Part shown: positions 54,401 through 63,400 of the stretch, in pieces
Position numbering within the stretch: the first letter of the stretch is position 1
Layout of the letters: each line of letters starts with the position of its first letter
Assembly: GCA_031761405.1 (NCBI GenBank)
Contig: JASEVX010000012.1
Span: 24,105,165 to 24,169,164 of the forward strand
Length of the DNA: 64,000 nucleotides
DNA from: Serripes groenlandicus
Taxonomy: Eukaryota > Mollusca > Bivalvia > Cardiida > Cardiidae
Direction: 5' to 3'
The notes under the pieces: model-generated
What the model was told of the DNA's origin: nothing
Seen by the model: only the letters and a program-made list of their open reading frames with translations
Database searches by the model: none
Program-made: the position numbers and the translations under genes

Positions 54401-57400
54401 GATTGGTATCCAGACGTCTGTTTTGCTGCTGCACAATAAAAGCCGGGAGGGCAATCAGTTGGAGCGTCGGATCCCTGGTTACAGAAGGAACCAACCGGAC
54501 AATCGGTACAGTTGGTCGCGTGCGTAAGGCCAGTGACAGGGCCATAGGTACCTCCTGCAAACACATTTATTAACCGTTATGCACTTATCATAAGCAACAA
54601 ATATGCACTTTAATATGCTGGGGTAAAAAGTAATAGCAATTAAGTAATATATAATTCTGGCTTTTTCATCAATGTTTTCAACTCTTAATAAAATGAAACA
54701 TATTATTGTTTATGTGTCACAAAGCTTTCCTTGCACGTTTTCAAAGCATTGTTTCAGGAAAATGAGATAAACTCTTTTCCCACATATGTCAAATCTGATC
54801 CGAGGTCCAGATAAGGAGGGGTTACAGCTCTTTTCCCCACAATATCTCTCTTATTATCCAACCAAACCCTATGCTGTAGGTACTCAAAAGAATCGTCATA
54901 GGGTTAGCAGTTAAAATAAGGATTTTAGAACAAGCAAAACCATCCTCATCTAGAGCTCTGTCTGAATCAGATAACTTCTGGGCAAAACATATTAACCCTT
55001 TCCCTCATACGACAATTCTGCAGCAGACGACTTTGAACATATTTTGTCAGATGGATAACCTATGACTAAAAGTGGAAAGCATTGTGACAAAAGGAGAAAT
55101 TGCACGTTCTGTGCAATTTCTTCTTTTGTCACTATGTTTTCAAAACGCTGTCTGCTTTAACCCTTTCCCTCATACGACAATTCTGCAGCAGACGACTTTG
55201 AACATATTTTGTCAGATGGATAACCTATGACTAAAAGTGGAAAACATTGTGACAAAAGGAGAAATTGCACGTTCTGTGCAATTTCTTCTTTTGTCACTAT
55301 GTTTTCAAAACGCCGTCTGCTATAACCCTTTCCCTCATACGACAATTCTGCAGCAGAAGACTTTGAACGTCTTTTTGTCAAAACATAGAAAATCTCCATA
55401 ATTGAATGGATAACCTATGACAAAAAGTGGAAAACATTGGGGCAAATGGAGAAATTGCACGTTTTGTGCAATTTCTTCTTTTGTCACTTTGTTTTCAAAA
55501 AGCTGTCTGCTGCAGAGGCGTCAGAAAGCGTCTATATGAGGGAAAGGGTTAAACTAGAACTGTGAGTGAACTGACAAAAGGATACCCCCGTTGCGCTTAC
55601 AAGACATATGGACAGACAGACGGACGGATATATTTCCGACCGGGATAATCTTACTTCATGCACATCCTCAGGTTGTGTACTGCAACTGTGTAAAGTTTTA
55701 TCAGAATCGGTCCAGCCGTTAAGGAGGAGTTGCGCTTACAAGACATATGGACAGACAGATGGATAGATGGACAGGGTGATTCCTATATACCCCCCCCCCC
55801 CCCCCCCAAAAAAAAAAAAGTCCTCTGCTGCAGATGCATCAAAATGCTTCTGCACATGGGAAAATGGGGTTAATGTTGCAATTTTGGTATTGGGTTAAGC
55901 AAAAGTAAAAACATAAACCTTCAATTAGTTAGCATTGATGCATATGTATAACCTTTCTTTCCTACATTAAACAAATCTGCAGCTGACAACTTTGAAACCA
56001 TATAAGCAAACTCTTCATTCTTTATTAATAAAAGGATAATTATTAGATAAAAATTTAAAACGTTGCAAAAGGAGAAATCACTAATCATAGCAGCAGACAA
56101 CTTAAAACACACATTAGCAAAAATATAGAAACTCTTAATAAATAAAAGTATTATGTATAATTATAAGATAAGGAGTTGGAAACGTTGTAGCAAAAGGAAA
56201 AAGATTAGCTCATTATCAGCAATTTTTCCTTTCTTTTGCAACAACATTTTCAAAAGTGCTCTGCTATAGATACACCATTTTCCATTCTGTATCGAGGGTT
56301 TCATGCAAAACAGTTGTAACTACATCTTGTTACAAGATGTAGTTACAACTGTTTTGCATGAAGCCATCGGTATGTAGAAAAGGGTCAATTTATACTTGTA
56401 ACAAGCACCAGAAAGATTCATTTTCCTGGAATGTTTTCCTCTCAATCACAACTTGTAATTATGAACATACCTGGGCATGGATACTCCGTTTGTGAAGTGG
56501 TCCCTTCCAGACAGTAGTGGGCGACGGGACACACATAGGTTGTGTAGTCTATCTCACCAGGGCCCTCACAGTAGAAACCTGTAAACAAGGGGAAATCAGG
56601 TTAAAGGCGTATGCTACTGTTTTTTCACAAAATAATTACCAATCATAGAATTTCTTTATTCTTTGTATTTTATTAGTACATACAATAACTGGTTGAAATA
56701 AGAAAACAAATATATTTCTAACCGATCTAAAAAAAAAATATTGGCCTGTCAATGACATGACCAATTTCATTAAAGGCACAAATATAGGCATTTTGGTGGA
56801 AAACCTAAAACACACAAAAAATTAAAAGGAAAATTACAAATCATATTATTAAATTAAATTGATAACATATATTTTTTTTTTTCTTATTTCAACCAGTTAT
56901 TGTATGTACTAACAAAATACAAAGAATAAAGAAATTCTATGATTGGGTAATTTTTTGATAAATTACTGTAGCATACGCCTTTAAAAGCCAAAGCCACAGT
57001 GGGATCCGTCGGACTATACATAAGGGGGAGAAAACTTGTATTTTCCTACCATTATCTCCATTTTGACTCAACCAAACCCTATGTTGTGGGTTCTCAAAAG
57101 AATCATCTCACTGAGATGATTCTTTTAGTTTAAACTTATTTATTTTACATCGATTGCGAAACAAGCTTTCAGCTTATATTAGTCACGCTCGATGTCTGCT
57201 TCCTGGAGACTTAACCAGTACTCACACCGTTTGGGTGAAAAAATGATTCTTTTGAGTACCCACAACATAGGGTTTGAGTGTCAAATTAGAGTTTTGGAAT
57301 GAAAAGTATTCACCTCATCTGGAGCTCCAGGGATGGATTGCTTTAATAATTAATTTGGGTTAACCCTTTCCCTCATATAGACGCTTTCTGATGCCTCTGC

Positions 57401-60400
57401 AGCAGACAGGTTTTTGAAAACATAGTGACAAAAGAAGAAATTGCTCAAAACAAGCAATTTCTCCTTTTGCCACAATGTTTTCCACTTTTCGTCATAGGTT
57501 ATCCATTCAATTATAGAGATTTTCTATATTTTGACAAAATATGTTCAAAGTCGTCTGCTGCAGAATTGTCGTATGAGGGAAAGGGTTAACTAGTATTCAC
57601 CAAGCATTAATCTGAATATGCACGAGGTTGCAAACCCATCCCCATCATACTTGAAGAGATCATAAAGAAGCCAGTATGTAGAACTCACCAGAGGGACATG
57701 GAATACAGGCAGCAACCGATGTAGATGTATTAAGAGGGTTATACGTTCCGGCAGGACACGCTGTGAATAATTCCCCATCGCAGTGTCCTCCCTGGTCGCA
57801 CTGATCTGTCAGAGGCGATGGTGTGTCAGAACCCATCTGACAGCGGTACCCAGCATTACATTTTTGACAGTTCATGCTACCAGCAGTTGAATAGTGACCA
57901 GCTGGACACTGTTGTTTGAATGAGGCTGAAAGGAAAAAAACATTAAAATTCATTTCTTATACACTATAGTTACTGGACCCGTAGCATAGTGGATAGAGCT
58001 TCCACTTCAAGAGTCGGAGACGAGGGCTAAATCCCAGATCGGATCTTACCAAACTGGTAGTTATGGATTCATTACTTGAGCCGTCACGCGAGAAAACCAA
58101 CATTATGGCCTCTGCATAATGTATCGACCCAGATCAGCCTGCTCAGTCCAGGCCGACACATTCCGACTCAGGTGCATAGATGTATAAAGAAAAGATTCCT
58201 GAATCAGAAAATCCACAGGAGGCGAAAAAGTATATGTCTGGGTTAGCCACTGCGGCATGCTCAGGCTGATCTGGGTTGATACTTTACGCAGAGTCCACAA
58301 TGTTGGCTTTCTCGCGTGACGGCTCACTTGGTGAAAAGGGTCGTGGAGAAAGCATTAGGATGGATGCATCAGTGTCAGTATAAATAATACTGGTAGTACT
58401 GGTAATTGACAAATGATATAACTGAAATACTGTTGAAAACCAGGGCTCTAGATAATACACGTTTTTCATGCTCTAAAATCCTAATTTGACCTCCAAAACC
58501 TATGTTGTGGGTACTCAAAAGAATCGCCTCACTGAGACGATTCTTTTGAGTACCCACAACATAGGTTATAATGAGTGCTAAGATAGATATTATATAAGAA
58601 AGCCCAATGTACTCCTCCTTATCTAGTCCTCTGTGAAAACAGTGAAATACATATGATACACATTTCGATATTCCTAGAATTGGCTACAGACGCTTAAAAA
58701 TGTAAAGCAGGACATTCCATTTTCAGACATTATGACCCTCAGGTAGTTTACCCCTTTCGTACTTGCAGAAGCATTATGATGCATATGCAGCAGACAGCTT
58801 TTTAAAAACATTGTGACAAAAGGAACAATTGTTTATACTGGTCAGACTGCAAATGTGCAGTTGATCTGGAATGACACTGGTCACAGGTGTTTGAAGGCCT
58901 TCTGTAGAGAAATTTAATTTGTAAATATTACCTTTTGTGCTTGGGCAATAATAGCCTGCTTCGCAAGTGGTACAATTTGTTGACCCGGCATCACTGTATG
59001 TTCCTTCACCACAAGGGGTACCCGCTTCCGTCGTTAAAGGACAAAAGTCTCCTTCAGGACACAGGGTACAAGCTGCCTGGGTATCAGTAGAAAAGTATCC
59101 AAGTGTACAAGGTGTCCTGTATAGAAAATTAGATTAAGCTTGTTTATATCAAATAGATTGCGATACAAGCTTTCAGCTTATATATATCACGCTTGATGTC
59201 TGCATCCTGGAGACTTAACAAGTACTTGCGCTATTTGTGTGGAAAATCCCATAGGCAGAACTCGCTCATCACGGATTCTAACCTGGGACATTTGGCATGA
59301 GTGGCTATTGCTCTACTAATGCCTTTCTTTTAACTATTGTTGCTAAATGGCATGTCAAAATGTGTCTGTATGAGGGAAAGGGTTAAATCGCAAAGATCTT
59401 TCAAAAATAATAGAATTCAACATTATGCCAGTTTTCAAGAGCGTGTACAAACCTGGCTTTATGAACCCTGCATGTCAAGGACTGACAGAGAGGCCAAGGC
59501 TAATCTTAAAGACACACAATTCTAACCACATTCCATCTTCATAAATTTGGGATTTAATTACAGAAAAAAGAAACTCACGTTGTATTCTGGGCAGCATCTG
59601 GACATTCGTAGCCTGCTGGACATATTGCGCACACTTTCTGGGCGCCAGCTGAATAGGTACCAGTTCTACATGCAGTTTCGGTGGCTGATGATGTACTATA
59701 GCATTCACTATTCAAATAAAACAATGATAAAAAGGTAGTTTGTCTTTTTTTGGGGGAAAAAGGAGCCATATATATTTTTGTTATCACACAGCACTTAATA
59801 TGATGTATATGACACATCTGCAGCAGTCTACTTTTAAAAACATTACGGCAAAAGAAAAAAAGGGGGAATACAATGTTTCACACCTTAACAAGCTTGTTTC
59901 TCTTTGGTTTTCGCCAATTTGTAAATCCTCAGCCTATGGCTGAGCCCTTTTTTATTTATCCGGGTATCTGTCTAGTTTGCTGTTTATGACACTTTAATGC
60001 AATAACAAAAGGTGTAATTTCTTTTTGTTGCTGGCTCAAATTTCTCAACTTTCAACCACTCGATTATTGCTGTTGTTTTTAAGGTAATGATACTTGATAA
60101 TTAGTGCCCAACCTATGTGTTCTGAGTTCCATGTTCATATTTGTAAAAGTACATTTCTCCTTTTGCCACAATGTTTTCAACTCTATATTCTATATTCATA
60201 CTTTCATAATATAAAGGTTTTCCATATATTTGCCTAGGAGTTTATAAAGTCGTTGACTGCTGCAGATTTGTCGTATGAGGGAAAGAAGGAGGGTAAACAA
60301 GCAGATATATGAAGGTCACTTACAATCCAGCTGAGCAAGCGGTGCACTCTATTGCCTTGGCTTCCGCATAATATCCCGACGTACATTGTATCCGCTGTGA

Positions 60401-63400
60401 GGAGTTGGTCGACGGACAGGCATAACCCGCCTGACAGTCCGTACAGGTGGTGGCACCAGCCGTGGAAAACGTACCCGCCAGGCAGTCCTCTATTCCCGTA
60501 CCATCTGCATTTGGGCACCTTTTACCTGCAGGGCACCGCGTACATACTGTGGCGTTGCCTTCAGAATACCATCCTGGTAAGCACTGTATCTTGTAGGAAC
60601 TCCTGTAAAATTAAAAACAATTGTGGTTTAACCCTTTCCCTCCTCATATAGAGGCTTTCGGACGCATCTACAGCAGACGGCTTTTTAAAAACAAGTAAGA
60701 AATTGCTCAAAACGATCAATTTCTCTTTTTGCCACAATATTTTCCACTTTTAGTCATAGGTTATCCATTCAATTATAGACATTTTCTATTTTTTGACAAA
60801 ATATGTTCAAAGTCGTCTGCTGCAGATTTGTTATATGAGGGAAAGGGTTAAACCCTTTTCCCACATGTACCAGTATTTTAACTTAAAAGCATTTAAGTTT
60901 TGTATTTGGTTTTTCGCCACTTTCAACAATTATTCAGTTATAAAGTTACCAAAAACAAGTGTGGTTTAAACCTTTTTTTCCAACATGCACTATAATTTTG
61001 ACGTACAAGCATTTTTGTTTTAGTTTTTATAATGTTTTTATAATGTTTTACACAACTTTCAGTTATATTATGGCAATTCCTGGGTAAGTTACTAGTCATA
61101 CTGTTATATATCCTGACACCAGCAAATCAGTCATAATGCTAACACCATAATTCTGAGAGTCGAAAGAGGGAAAGCCATAATTACAATTTTTAAAGTCTTT
61201 GTAATGACCTGGCCGGGGATCAAACCCACATCTTCTTACACAAGGCATGCATATGCATAAACCTCTCCTTAATACAGATGACTCCTTAACCCTTTCCCAC
61301 ATACAAGAAATCTGAAGCAGACGACTTTTGAACATATTCTGTTAACCCTTTCCCACATACGACAATTCTGCAGCAGACGACTTTGAACTTATTTTGTCAA
61401 AACATAGAAAATCTCCATAATTGAATGGATAACCTATGACCAAAAGTGGAAAACATTGTGGCAAAAGGAGAAATTGCACGTTTTGTGCAATTTCTTCTTT
61501 TGTCACTATGTTTTCAAAAAGCTGTCTGCTGCAGAGGCGTCAGAAAGCGTCTGTATGAGGGAAAGGGTTAAGATACCTTTGGGAAATAGAAAAATCTATT
61601 TTTTTCCTACAATATTTTTAACTATGTATCAAAACAATATTTCTGATATTTCCATTGTAAAATATTTTTTTTCTCAGACATTTTCAGATCATAAAAATAT
61701 CACACATATGGCTTTAATAGTCAAGAAAGGTTTCCAGGTTTATTATTAAGTCAGAACAGCAGATGCATCTAAGGTGAACATTTTTCCACAATGTTTTCAG
61801 CAGATTTCAACTGTAAAGCAGTAAAAAAGTAATTTCCACTTGAATAAGGTATGACATATACCTAGTATATTTGTTAACCCTTTCCCACATACAGCAAATC
61901 TGCAGCAGACGACTTTGAAAGCATCTTGGCAAAAATACAGAAAATCTCTATAAACGAATTTTGAATTATCGTAAAAAGTTGAAAACAAAAACAAAAGGAG
62001 AAATTGCTTGTTTTGAGCAATTTCTCCTTTTGTCGAAATGTTTTCAAAAGTCGTCTCCTTCACAGACGTCTGAAAGCATCTTTATGGGGGAAAGGGTTAA
62101 GAGAAGAATTACTTATGGAAGCAGTCTAATATTTGAAAAATTGGAAAAGTTATTTAAAAAAAAAAAAAAAAAAAAGAAAACATGGCTCAATTTATGCTTT
62201 TCTCACAAATATTTTCAAAAGCTGTCTGCTGCAAAATGAGTCTTATGTCATCTGTATCTTGCTTGTATTAAGTTTTAACAATTGTATCTTTCAACACTTG
62301 TTCAGTTATACCAAGGCGTTTCCTGGTTTAGTTACCAGTATTTCTGGCCTATTTACGCTGACTGGCTGGTGTCAGTCCTAATGCTAACCCCGAAATCCTG
62401 AGAGCAAAGGAGGAAAAGCCATTACCACCATTTTATAAAGTCTTTGGTATGACCCGGCCGGGGATCGAACCTGCGACCTCCTTCACCAGAGGTCCATGCT
62501 CCACCACTAAACTATTGAGGCGGTGATCGTTATTCTAGATAAGATCATTGTACTTACGCTGTTATTGGACACGCATAGCCGGGTTCGCAGACAGTACATG
62601 TAAGTATGTTACTGACTGAGAAAGATCCCGCTGTACACGCATAGTTCTGGCTGGGGTCTGTGATATCCGGACAAGCATATCCAGCGGCACATGACATACA
62701 TGTAGTGGAGCCAATAGCACTTATATAACCTGAATTAGAAAAAAACAAATATACAACAGTCTGCGAAAGAACACATGCATAGTCTACCAATAAGTCACTT
62801 AATCAGGGCCTCAGCTATTGTGGGCCATATTCTCTTTTTGCAACATGTAAGAGATTTTTTGTAGTTTTAGGATTAATACAGGTAGTGGAGCCATTAGCAC
62901 TGATATTACCTAAATTAAAAACAAGAGCACCGGGTACGGCACAGATGCTCGACTGATAGAAAACAGAAGAAAAGAAAGCTGAGCTAACCAAAAAAAGCAA
63001 CCAAATATTGTTGAAAATTTCCGGTACCAGTATTAAATGTTTAGAAATACCTGAAGCACAAACTACTTGCATGAGATGATGTTCTAAATACGGGTACCAG
63101 TATTAAATGTTGATAGTAACCTGAGGCACAAACTACTGGCATAAATATTTTTTCAACATTACTGGTACCAGTATATAAAGATGTTAATTACCTAAATCAC
63201 AAGCTACTGGTTAAATAGGAGGTTCAAAATGACCAGTACCAGTCTTAAATGTTGATAATTACCTGAGGCACATGCTACCGGAGAAGCCGTTGTCTGGGCA
63301 CAGTAGTAACCTCCTGGACATGTGATGCATGCGGTGGTTGAGGACTCTAGGTTGTAGGTTCCCGACATACAAACTGTTGGTGCTGTCGCGGTGGAAAGGC

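Larger units (their letters stand above)
54992..56001 (-). repeat. Arm 2 of the inverted duplication
   Basis: Same components in inverse order, including a C-run plus A-run in place of the G-run, and GCTTAACCCAATACC. Continuity of the older element past 56001 suggests this is the source copy. Confidence 0.88.
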
